DNA of 20,808 nt, from the NCBI GenBank assembly GCA_039190385.1, contig JBCCYD010000056.1:1-20808 (forward strand). The letters run 5' to 3'. The notes beneath the pieces were generated by a model, which made no database searches, had not been told where the DNA came from, and saw only the letters and a program-made list of their open reading frames with translations. The DNA comes from Xenococcus sp039190385. Lineage in GTDB: Bacteria; Cyanobacteriota; Cyanobacteriia; Cyanobacteriales; Xenococcaceae. The position numbers and the translations under genes were made by a program. Position 1 is the first letter of the stretch, and each line of letters opens with the position of its first letter. Shown one piece after another: positions 1 to 7,333 of this stretch.

Positions 1-28
1 ACCAAACTTTACATTAAAGGTAAAAAAC

Positions 29-106
29 CTACCCTTGTAAGCGTCTTAGTACTCCCGTTACGATATTTTGGTTGAAATCGGCATCGGCTTGATAACGAAT
101 TTTCAC
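29..106 (-). pseudogene. Truncated DUF5615 PIN-like toxin (25-codon stump)
   Basis: A GTG-started frame lies 4 bp after the DUF433 stop codon and reads MKIRYQADADFNQNIVTGVL followed by RRLQG and a TAG stop. From memory, this N-terminus matches the PIN-like (DUF5615) toxins that follow DUF433 antitoxins in cyanobacteria, which are normally about 110-120 residues. The stop lies inside the window, so the truncation is real and not an edge effect. Family resemblance ends after the RR pair, where an unrelated sequence begins. The catalytic core of the fold would be missing, so this is almost certainly inactive. The family call rests on about 22 residues only. Confidence 0.6.
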
Positions 107-110
107 TTTT

Positions 111-431
111 TTATTTGCCTTTTTGCTGTTTGGCTTTCATCAACTTCTCGTACAAAATAGGATCACTGGTTTGTAATGGTTGAGGCATTGTTTCAAATGC
201 TGCCGCTTCTGCTGTTAAATAAGCATCAATCTCGTCGTGATTAGCCAAATAAAAAGCGATCGCTCCGTAAACTTGTTCGAGTGTCAGTAAAGGAAAAGAT
301 TGAACAATGCTTTCGGGAGATAATCCTTGTTGAAAAGCACAGATAACGGAGTCTAGAGAAATCCGAGTCTCTTCAATCCAATAAGTATCATTGCGATACT
401 CTACATATGATTTAGGATTTACAACCAACAT
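111..431 (-). CDS. DUF433 family antitoxin
   Basis: This 106-residue protein has the DUF433 pattern: a short N-terminal strand pair (YVEYRNDTYWIEETRISLDS), then a helix-turn-helix-like stretch around residues 30-65 (VICAFQQGLSPESIVQSFPL, then LEQVYGAIAFYLANHDEID). Members of this family are DNA-binding antitoxins that pair with a PIN-like toxin encoded just downstream. Here the downstream toxin is only a stump, so the antitoxin has no local partner. The start is ATG, and no alternative start was preferred. The C-terminal tail (LYEKLMKAKQQKGK) is charged and probably forms the toxin-contact helix. Family assignment is by pattern; the antitoxin role is inferred from known pairs. Confidence 0.8.
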   Translation of the reverse strand: MLVVNPKSYVEYRNDTYWIEETRISLDSVICAFQQGLSPESIVQSFPLLTLEQVYGAIAFYLANHDEIDAYLTAEAAAFETMPQPLQTSDPILYEKLMKAKQQKGK

Positions 432-587
432 AAATTTTCTTACTGTCTATATCGTCGTAATTGTTCGCTACTGTAGCAATATTATTCGCAATTTAACAAA
501 TTTATCCAACGGCAAGAACTTTCAGAACAAAATGAAAATAAATAGTTGCAACTTCCTAAAACTTAGATCTTCTTGTTTAGCTGTGTA

Positions 588-617
588 GGATGCTGTTAGC
601 GCAAGCGTAACGCATCC
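588..617. repeat. 30-bp imperfect palindrome (GGATGC...GCATCC)
   Basis: GGATGC-T-GTTA and TAAC-GCATCC form an interrupted hairpin around a GC-rich loop (GCGCAAGCG). Sequences with this GTTAGCGCAAGCGTAACGCATCC theme are common dispersed palindromes in cyanobacterial gaps. It lies about 80 bp upstream of the NB-ARC gene, in a 262-bp gap that holds nothing else recognisable. Confidence 0.6.
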
Positions 618-693
618 CTAGAAAACGCTCGGTAAATGTTATAAAATCAAGATCTAAATTAGCGGTTGAAAAGTTGTTATCTGATCTGAGCTA

Positions 694-3573
694 ATGGCAG
701 AAGCACCAAAAAGTAGACAAGACATCAATAATGCTGGTGTAGCGACGGGAAATGTAGAGGGAAATCAGAATATCTATTATGGTTCTGCTCCTCGTTCTAG
801 CTTTGGAATTCCTTTTCAAGCTCCTCCGTTACCGAGTCATTTTGTGGATCGTCCTGAAGTTAGTGAAGATCTGAAGCAACGGTTGTTAGCAGATTTAACT
901 AATCATTCAGGGACTTTGGTGATTAGTGCAATTCAAGGTTTGGGTGGAATTGGCAAAACGATCCTGGCTCAAGCTTTGGCTCATGATCCGCAGGTCAAAG
1001 AACGTTTTTGTGATGGAATTCTTTGGGCGACTTTGGGTCAACAACCTGATATTTTGTCTTTGCTGCAAGGTTGGATTGTTGCTCTGAAAGATTACGATTA
1101 CAAACCAACAACTGTTAAGGCTGCTTCGAGTCATCTCAATAGTTTGCTATATGACAAGGCTGTTTTGTTGGTTATAGATGATGGTTGGAATGTAGATGAT
1201 ATTGAACCTTTTCGGGTTGGTAGCGGTAATTGTCAAGTGATTATTACGACTCGTCGAGCTGATGTGGCTGAGGAAGTGAATGCTCAGCTTTATTCGTTGG
1301 ATTTGATGAGTGAAGAACAATCTTTAACGCTTTTGGCAAGGCGTTTAGGAAGAGATTTAGCAGAGGAAGAAAAAGCGGCAGCTCAGGATTTGGCAGCAGC
1401 AGTGGGATATTTACCGATTGCTCTTGATTTAGCAGCAGCGAGGGTTGCGAGGGGAAAATCTTGGTCAGATTTGAATTCGGCTTTGACGGAAGAGATTGCT
1501 CGTTTAGAAGTGCTCGAAGGTGTGCGTCGTCGGAGCAAGAAGGAAACTCGTTTGGAAGCATCTTTTAATCTTAGTTTGAATGTTTTAAGGGATGATTTTA
1601 CTGAAGCTTGGGACAGTTTTGTTTGGTTGGGAGTTTTACCAGAAGATGTCAGTATTGCTGCGCCAATGGTGGCAACTTTGTGGCAAGTGGAGGTGGCAGA
1701 AGCGGCGGATAGATTAGAACTTTTTTGGAATGATGCTTTATTGCTGCCTAGTGTTCCTGTAAGAATTGGGGCGGAGGAATGGGCAAGTTATCGGGTTCAT
1801 GATTTGCTGCATGATTTAGCGATTAAGTGGTTAACTACCAGGGAAAGTCCAGGATTAGGATTAACTATTCCCGAAGCTCATAATATTTTATTGGAGCGTT
1901 ATTGCGATAATTTGGATGATGGGAAATGGCACAAAGTAGTTGATGATGGTTATATTTGTGAACGCTTGACTTGGCATATGGAAAAAGCAGGAGCGGTTGA
2001 AGCGATTCATCAGCTTTTGCGGGAAGAAACTGAATCAGGGAAAAACGGTTGGTATATAAAATGTGAAAGTTTGGGGAAAACAGCTATTTTTGTTGGTGAT
2101 GTTGCTCGGGCTTGGAAGTTGGCAGAAGCAGAGTATGAAACTAATCCTGAAATAGCGATCGGTTTACAATATCGCTATGCATTAATAACTTCTTCACTAA
2201 ATACCATAGCGGCAAATATTCCTCCAGAATTAATCTCTGCATTAGTAGAGAAAAAGTTCTGGACTCCCGCTCAAGGATTAGCCTATGCTCTACAAGTGCA
2301 ATCTTTACCTGAGCGAGTGGAAGCTCTTAGTATAGTGATTCCACACTTTCCAAAGATTGCCTCTGAAGCTTTAGAAACAGCGAGGAACCTAAGAGATGAA
2401 TCCTCCCGAGCAAAGGGATTAATAGCTCTAGCACCTCAGCTACCAGAAATTCACTCTGAAGCCTTAGAAGCAGTGAAGAACATAGGAGATGAATTCGACG
2501 GAGCAAGAGCATTAAGAGCTTTAGCATTCCAGCTACCTAAAATTTACCCTGAAGCCTTAGAAGCAGCTAGGAAAATAGGAAATGAATCCAACAGAGCAGA
2601 GGCATTAAGCTCATTAGCGCCGGAGTTACCAGAGAATTTACTAGCTGAAGCCTTAGAAGCAGCTAGGAAAATAGGAAATGAATCCAACAGAGCAGAGGCA
2701 TTAAGCGCATTAGCACCCCAACTACCGAAGATTTACCCTGAAGCCTTAGAAGCAGCGAGGAACATAAGAAATGAATTTCACCGGGTAAAGGCATTAAGTG
2801 CACTAGTATCCCAGCTACCGGAGAATTTAAGAACTGAAGCCTTAGAAACAGCAAGGAACATCAGAAATGAATTTAACAGAGCAGGAGCATTGAGAGTTCT
2901 AGCATCCCAACTACCGAAGATTTACCCTGAAGCCCTAAAAGCAGCAAGGAGCGTAGGACATGAACCCCTCCGAACAAGGGCATTAAGCGCATTAGTATCC
3001 CAATTACCGAAAAATTTACTAGCTGAAGCCTTAGAAGCAGTGAGGAACATCAGAAATGAATTCCACCGAACAAGGGCATTAAGCGCATTAGCACCCCAAC
3101 TACCGGAGATTTACCCTGAAGCCTTAGAAACAGCGAGAAACATCAGAAATGAATTCTACCGAACAAAGGCATTAAGTACACTAGGCTCCCAGCTACCGGA
3201 GAATTTAAGGACTGAAGCCTTAGAAACAGCGAGGAATATCAAAAATGAATCCCACCGAACAAAGGCATTAAGCGCATTGGTATCTCAGTTACCGGAGATT
3301 TACCCTGAAGCCTTAGAAACAGCGAGGAACATCAGAAATGAATCCCACCGAACAAAGGCATTAAACACACTAATACCTAATGTGAATAAAATGTTTGATT
3401 TTTTGCCTTATGATTTTTGGTGTGAAGTGATTCATTCTCTGGCGAGTTTGAAGCGAAGCGAATTATTAGAAGAAATTGGCAAACATAGCAACATCATTGC
3501 AGAACTAGGAAGTTCAGAATCCATTAGAGAAGTTGCTGATGCGATTCATGATGTAAGACGATGGTTTCCCTAA
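694..3573 (+). CDS. NB-ARC (STAND) ATPase with C-terminal helical repeats
   Basis: A 959-residue STAND-type switch protein. A short Gly/Asn-rich N-terminus (residues 10-30, NAGVATGNVEGNQNIYYG) precedes the NB-ARC core. The core shows Walker A GLGGIGKT at 82-89, Walker B LLVIDD at 158-163, sensor VIITTR at 182-187, a GLPLA-like GYLPIALDLAAA, and an MHD-like VHDLLHD at 368-374. Residues 375-555 are a helical linker. Residues 558-902 are eleven 31/32-residue repeats, and a cap ends in RRWFP. Known relatives use the repeats to sense a ligand and the N-terminus or an appended domain to act, often in antiphage defence. No nuclease, TIR, protease or membrane effector is visible here, so the output is unknown. 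The start is ATG with no strong ribosome site. The 5' half is T/G-rich and the repeat region A-rich, suggesting separate recent expansion of the repeats. Confidence 0.88.
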   Translation: MAEAPKSRQDINNAGVATGNVEGNQNIYYGSAPRSSFGIPFQAPPLPSHFVDRPEVSEDLKQRLLADLTNHSGTLVISAIQGLGGIGKTILAQALAHDPQVKERFCDGILWATLGQQPDILSLLQGWIVALKDYDYKPTTVKAASSHLNSLLYDKAVLLVIDDGWNVDDIEPFRVGSGNCQVIITTRRADVAEEVNAQLYSLDLMSEEQSLTLLARRLGRDLAEEEKAAAQDLAAAVGYLPIALDLAAARVARGKSWSDLNSALTEEIARLEVLEGVRRRSKKETRLEASFNLSLNVLRDDFTEAWDSFVWLGVLPEDVSIAAPMVATLWQVEVAEAADRLELFWNDALLLPSVPVRIGAEEWASYRVHDLLHDLAIKWLTTRESPGLGLTIPEAHNILLERYCDNLDDGKWHKVVDDGYICERLTWHMEKAGAVEAIHQLLREETESGKNGWYIKCESLGKTAIFVGDVARAWKLAEAEYETNPEIAIGLQYRYALITSSLNTIAANIPPELISALVEKKFWTPAQGLAYALQVQSLPERVEALSIVIPHFPKIASEALETARNLRDESSRAKGLIALAPQLPEIHSEALEAVKNIGDEFDGARALRALAFQLPKIYPEALEAARKIGNESNRAEALSSLAPELPENLLAEALEAARKIGNESNRAEALSALAPQLPKIYPEALEAARNIRNEFHRVKALSALVSQLPENLRTEALETARNIRNEFNRAGALRVLASQLPKIYPEALKAARSVGHEPLRTRALSALVSQLPKNLLAEALEAVRNIRNEFHRTRALSALAPQLPEIYPEALETARNIRNEFYRTKALSTLGSQLPENLRTEALETARNIKNESHRTKALSALVSQLPEIYPEALETARNIRNESHRTKALNTLIPNVNKMFDFLPYDFWCEVIHSLASLKRSELLEEIGKHSNIIAELGSSESIREVADAIHDVRRWFP
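2365..3399 (+). repeat. Eleven-unit coding repeat array, 31/32 residues per unit
   Basis: Units start at residues 558, 589, 620 and 652 and continue to about 902. The core pattern is EALE.ARNIRNE...R.KALS.L..QLPE, probably a two-helix hairpin per unit. From the third unit the ends alternate between PENL(L/R)(A/T), 32 residues, and P(K/E)IYP, 31 residues, giving a 63-residue (189-bp) higher-order period. A 62-bp stretch is identical between 2549-2610 and 2645-2706. The last unit is degenerate. Confidence 0.9.
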
Positions 3574-3664
3574 AATTAAAACAAAGTAGCCGATCGCCTG
3601 TTGCAGATTTTGAAAAACAGCAATTAAACTTTGGTTTTCCCACATAAATTTGCCAAAAACATTT

Positions 3665-5446
3665 ATGGACAAAATAAGCACAGATGTCTTAGTTGTTGGT
3701 GCTGGAACAGGAGGAGTCGCCGCAGCAATTCAAGCCGCTCGTTCTGGAGTACAAACCATATTAGCCACAGAATTTTCCTGGCTTGGCGGAATGCTCACCT
3801 CCGCAGGAGTTTGCGCCCCCGATGGCAACGAGTTAGCAGCTTGGCAAACAGGTTTATGGGGAGCATACATCAAAGAACTACAAAAACGACAAAGCGGAGG
3901 ACTAGACAATGCCTGGGTTAGCCTATTTACCTATCATCCCACTGTTGGCGCAGCAATTTTTGACGATTGGACAAAAAAATTAGAAAAATTACAAGTAATT
4001 AAAACAGGAAAACCTCTATCCGTTCTCAAGCAAGGCGATCGCGTTACGGGAGTAACCTTTGCTAATCTCACCATCGAAGCAACCATCACCATTGATGCCA
4101 CAGAATTAGGAGATTTATTGGCGATCGCAGAAATTCCTCATCGTTGGGGTTGGGAATTGCGATCGCAATTTGATGAACCCAGCGCACCCATTGAACATAA
4201 TGAAATAACCGATAAATATACTGTTCAAGCACCGACTTGGGTTTTTTTATTAGACAAGGGAAAAGGGGAAAGGCAAAAGGGGAAAGGGACAAACAATAGG
4301 GGAAATCTATTTAAGAATACTTGGGAAAATTATGGCGCGGAAAAATTCCTAAATTATGGAAAACTAACCGATAACCTCTACATGATCAATTGGCCGATCG
4401 CAGGTAATGATTATGGACTCAAAAGCGATCGCTTAACCGAATCAGCAAAAGCAGCCGATGAATTTTTAATTGAAGCCTATAACCATAGCTATAACTATGC
4501 AAAGTATTTACAAACAGAATTAGGAGCAAATTACGGCCTAGCGACTAACATTTTTCCTCACCATGAAAATCAGATTTTACAAAACCCAGAAATTAAACTT
4601 GATCCTGCCTTTGCTCTCCATCCCTACTATCGAGAAAGCCGCAGAATTATCGGCAAAACCACCATTACCGAACATGACATTTTACCGATGACTAATGGTT
4701 ATGTTGCATCTTTGCCAGTAAATGACCAAGGAGAAGTAAACGCGATCGCGATCGGAAATTATGCCAACGATCATCACTATCCCGGCTTCGATTTTACCCT
4801 ACAACCTAAATCGATTAAATGGGGCGGACGCTGGACAGGAACACCTTTTACTATTCCCTATGACGCGATCGTTCCTGAATCTATTGATGGCTTACTCGTT
4901 TGCGAAAAAAATATCTCTGTTTCTCATATTGCCAATGGCAGCACTCGCCTGCAACCTGTTGTAATGAATATTGGGCAAGCAGCGGGAATAGCAGCAAGCT
5001 TATGTATTGCAGATAATTGTCAACCTAGAGAGTTAGCAGTGCGCAATCTTCAAAATGCTTTACTGCAAGATCCAACTGCTCCATCAGCAGTTATTCCTCT
5101 ATATAATTTATCCCCACAAGATCCTCAATGGTTATCCTGGCAAGAATATTATTTAGATCATCCCGAAAATTATCCTAGAGACGGAAATTGTCCTCAAACA
5201 AGTCTTGATAATTATCTAATTCCCACGGGAAATCATTATCACGGTATTTTTCATCTTAACGGAACACAAGATTATAAATTCACTATTAAAGCTAATACAG
5301 ACATATCTCAAAAATCTTGGCAATTAATTACCATTGATCCTCAGATTAATCAACAATTACTAAACTTAAAAAATGGCATCAAAATTAATGTTGTTGGCAA
5401 GCTAAATTACGCTGGAGAATGGTTAATTGTTGAAAAAATATTGTAA
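3665..5446 (+). CDS. FAD-dependent oxidoreductase (FAD_oxidored family)
   Basis: A 593-residue flavoprotein. The N-terminus is a Rossmann strand with GAGTGG at residues 12-17 and the helix VAAAIQAARSG, followed by a conserved SWLGGMLTSAG-type loop. Near residues 395-450 are PYDAIVPESIDGLLVCEKN, HIANGSTRLQPVVM and IGQAAGIAASL, the C-terminal FAD-contact segments of this family. The substrate is unknown; relatives are often annotated as putative secreted or xanthan-lyase-type FAD proteins. No signal peptide is visible. A TTG 15 bp upstream would add five residues; ATG at 3665 fits the family start better. Residues 197-214 are a low-complexity insert (see that entry). About 100 residues after the FAD module (NLSPQDPQWLSWQEYYLDHP onward) are not recognised. 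It follows the NB-ARC gene by 91 bp on the same strand, with no evidence of a functional link. Confidence 0.82.
   Translation: MDKISTDVLVVGAGTGGVAAAIQAARSGVQTILATEFSWLGGMLTSAGVCAPDGNELAAWQTGLWGAYIKELQKRQSGGLDNAWVSLFTYHPTVGAAIFDDWTKKLEKLQVIKTGKPLSVLKQGDRVTGVTFANLTIEATITIDATELGDLLAIAEIPHRWGWELRSQFDEPSAPIEHNEITDKYTVQAPTWVFLLDKGKGERQKGKGTNNRGNLFKNTWENYGAEKFLNYGKLTDNLYMINWPIAGNDYGLKSDRLTESAKAADEFLIEAYNHSYNYAKYLQTELGANYGLATNIFPHHENQILQNPEIKLDPAFALHPYYRESRRIIGKTTITEHDILPMTNGYVASLPVNDQGEVNAIAIGNYANDHHYPGFDFTLQPKSIKWGGRWTGTPFTIPYDAIVPESIDGLLVCEKNISVSHIANGSTRLQPVVMNIGQAAGIAASLCIADNCQPRELAVRNLQNALLQDPTAPSAVIPLYNLSPQDPQWLSWQEYYLDHPENYPRDGNCPQTSLDNYLIPTGNHYHGIFHLNGTQDYKFTIKANTDISQKSWQLITIDPQINQQLLNLKNGIKINVVGKLNYAGEWLIVEKIL
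4253..4306 (+). repeat. Purine-rich low-complexity insert inside the oxidoreductase gene
   Basis: About 54 bp are built from AAAAGGGG/AAAGG-type blocks and encode DKGKGERQKGKGTNNRGN in frame. The block separates TWVFLL from LFKNTWENYG, which read as adjacent family segments. It resembles GGGAAAA-rich spacer repeats that usually lie between cyanobacterial genes. It keeps the reading frame. Confidence 0.6.
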
Positions 5447-5497
5447 AAAATATAACTAGTAAACGCAGGGATAAACACAATACCCATCGCAAATTTT

Positions 5498-5570
5498 CCT
5501 CCTCCGCTCCTCCGCTCTCTCTGCTCCCCTGCTCCCTCCGCTCCTCTGCTCCTCTGCTCCCTCTGCCTTC
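5498..5570. repeat. Pyrimidine-rich CTCCGCTCCT / CTCTGCTC low-complexity tract
   Basis: About 73 bp of near-pure pyrimidine on the plus strand are made of short CTCCGCTC, CTCTGCTC and CCTGCTCC units. The tract lies in the 213-bp gap between the oxidoreductase and kinase genes. It is the kind of spacer tract dispersed through many cyanobacterial genomes. No promoter could be placed inside it. Confidence 0.75.
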
Positions 5571-5659
5571 CCCAATAGGTTCTCCAGGGACAAAGCTAAA
5601 ATCCTTCCGTATAAGGGAATACTGAAATTGAATTAACTGTAAGTTGAATAGCAAGGCAA

Positions 5660-7303
5660 ATGAATCATCTCGACATGACTGTGGCTATTGAAAATATAGT
5701 TGCCGAGAGAGTGAAGGCGACGGCGACTGTCATCGATAAAATTCGTCGTTCCCAAGACATTAAGACAATTTTCACCAGTGCTACCAAAGAAATACGTCAC
5801 ATTCTTCAGAGCGATCGCCTAGTAGTTTATCAATTTAATTCCGACTGGAGTGGCCAAGTTGTTGCCGAATCTGTCGGTAGCGGTTGGATTTCTCTTATCG
5901 CCGAGCAAGAAGAAGATCAAGTTCTGAGGGGAAATCGCATTCAAGGCGATCGCTGTCTCCTTAGAGATTGGAAGCAAGGAGAATCAGATAATGCTTTTAA
6001 AGCCGATAGCTTTCTTCAAGAAACTGCGGGGGGCAGATATGCTTATGGACAAAAATTTTCTGCCGTAGATGATATTTATTCCAAAGGATTTCCCGACTGC
6101 TATGTGAGATCCTTAGAAAAAACTCAAGCGAAAGCTTATTTAATTGTTCCTATTTTTCAAGAAAGAAAACTTTGGGGTTTACTCGGAGCATATCAAAACG
6201 ACAGTACAAGAAACTGGCAAAAATCGGAAATCGATTTAATGATCCTGATTGCCCAACAATTAGCAGTAGCACTCCAACAAGCAGAATATGTCAATAAACT
6301 AAAAAAAGCCTTTAAAGAACTAAAACAAACTCAAAGACAGTTAATTCAACAGGAAAAGTTGGCTGCTCTAGGCCAGTTGATTGCCGGCATCGCCCATGAA
6401 ATTAATACGCCTTTAGGGGCAATTCAAGCCTCGGCAGGCAATAATACGAAAGCCTTGGTTGCCGCGATCGCAGAGCTACCTCAATTATCGGAATATCTCA
6501 AAGCCGAAGAAAAAGAAATTTTTTTCCAATTACTCAATCGGGCGATTACCCGCAAACCCCATTATTCCTCTAGTGAAAAACGACCCCTCAAACGTCAACT
6601 AGCAAATCAGTTACAAACATATGAAATTGACAATGCCAGAAGAATTGCCGATTTACTCATTGATATTGGGATCTATGATCAAATTGAATTATATTTATCA
6701 TTACTCAAACATCCTTATGTCGATTGGATTTTAGAATTAATCTATAATCTAGCCTGCTTGATGGGCAATACTCGAACCATTCTTACTTCCGTAGAAAAAG
6801 CATCGAAAGTTGTCTTTGCTCTCAAAAATTATTCTCGTTTCGATCATAGTGGACATAAGCATTTGGTAGACATAACTGAAGGATTATCAACCGTCCTCGA
6901 AATTTATCACAATCAATTAAAACAAAATATTGAAGTCGTCCTAAATTATCAAAAATTACCGAAAATTTGGTGCTATCCCGATGAATTGATTCAAGTCTGG
7001 ACAAACTTAATTCATAATGGCATTCAGGCAATGGAAAATGGCGGAACTTTGATCATCACCACCTCAGAAGAAAACCAGGGGATTAAAGTAGAAATTAGCG
7101 ACTCAGGCAGCGGAATCACCCAAGATATTAGAGAGAAAATCTTTGACCCATTTTTTACCACAAAACCTACTGGGGAAGGCAGTGGCTTGGGATTACATAT
7201 TAGTAAAAAAATAATTAATAAACACCAAGGAACTATTGCCGTTGAAAGTGAACCAGGACATACTAGATTCAGCATTTGGCTACCACTGTCAGTTAGCAGT
7301 TAA
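5660..7303 (+). CDS. Cyanobacteriochrome-like GAF sensor histidine kinase
   Basis: A 547-residue cytoplasmic kinase with no membrane segment. The GAF domain (about 35-205) carries cyanobacteriochrome hallmarks: DWSGQVVAESV, FLQETAGGRY, AVDDIYSKG, and FPDCYVRSLE with Cys147 at the bilin-attachment position, then AYLIVPIF and LWGLLGAYQN. A coiled coil (about 205-235) leads to the H-box IAHEINTP with phospho-acceptor His246. The ATPase domain has WTNLIHNGIQAM (N box), SDSGSGI (G1), DPFFTTK (F box) and GEGSGLGL (G2). Between His246 and the usual helix-2 end NYSRF (390-394) there are about 145 residues where about 60 are usual. A ribosome site AAGG at 5653-5656 supports the ATG. The response regulator follows 30 bp downstream and is the likely partner. 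Light sensing is inferred; the residue after Cys is Tyr rather than the usual His. Confidence 0.88.
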   Translation: MNHLDMTVAIENIVAERVKATATVIDKIRRSQDIKTIFTSATKEIRHILQSDRLVVYQFNSDWSGQVVAESVGSGWISLIAEQEEDQVLRGNRIQGDRCLLRDWKQGESDNAFKADSFLQETAGGRYAYGQKFSAVDDIYSKGFPDCYVRSLEKTQAKAYLIVPIFQERKLWGLLGAYQNDSTRNWQKSEIDLMILIAQQLAVALQQAEYVNKLKKAFKELKQTQRQLIQQEKLAALGQLIAGIAHEINTPLGAIQASAGNNTKALVAAIAELPQLSEYLKAEEKEIFFQLLNRAITRKPHYSSSEKRPLKRQLANQLQTYEIDNARRIADLLIDIGIYDQIELYLSLLKHPYVDWILELIYNLACLMGNTRTILTSVEKASKVVFALKNYSRFDHSGHKHLVDITEGLSTVLEIYHNQLKQNIEVVLNYQKLPKIWCYPDELIQVWTNLIHNGIQAMENGGTLIITTSEENQGIKVEISDSGSGITQDIREKIFDPFFTTKPTGEGSGLGLHISKKIINKHQGTIAVESEPGHTRFSIWLPLSVSS

Positions 7304-7318
7304 GAGTTAAGAGTTAAT
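7291..7318 (+). repeat. Heptamer tandem repeat (AGTTAAG)x4 spanning the kinase stop codon
   Basis: The four units are AGTTAGC, AGTTAAG, AGTTAAG and AGTTAAT. The last codons and the TAA stop of the kinase lie inside the repeat, and the rest fills the short gap before the regulator gene. The form matches the short tandemly repeated heptamers (STRR) known in cyanobacteria. Confidence 0.65.
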
Positions 7319-7333
7319 AGTATTAATACTCAA

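Noticed and set aside
391..588. Plus-strand frame overlapping the DUF433 gene start
   Set aside because: Antisense to a recognisable gene for part of its length and otherwise of non-protein-like composition.
2365..3399. Regularly repeated DNA that might suggest a CRISPR or non-coding tandem array
   Set aside because: Units are 93-96 bp, stay in one open reading frame and encode a regular helical repeat.
3650..3664. TTG start giving five extra residues to the oxidoreductase
   Set aside because: ATG at 3665 places the Rossmann strand at the usual distance from the N-terminus; no ribosome site supports the TTG.
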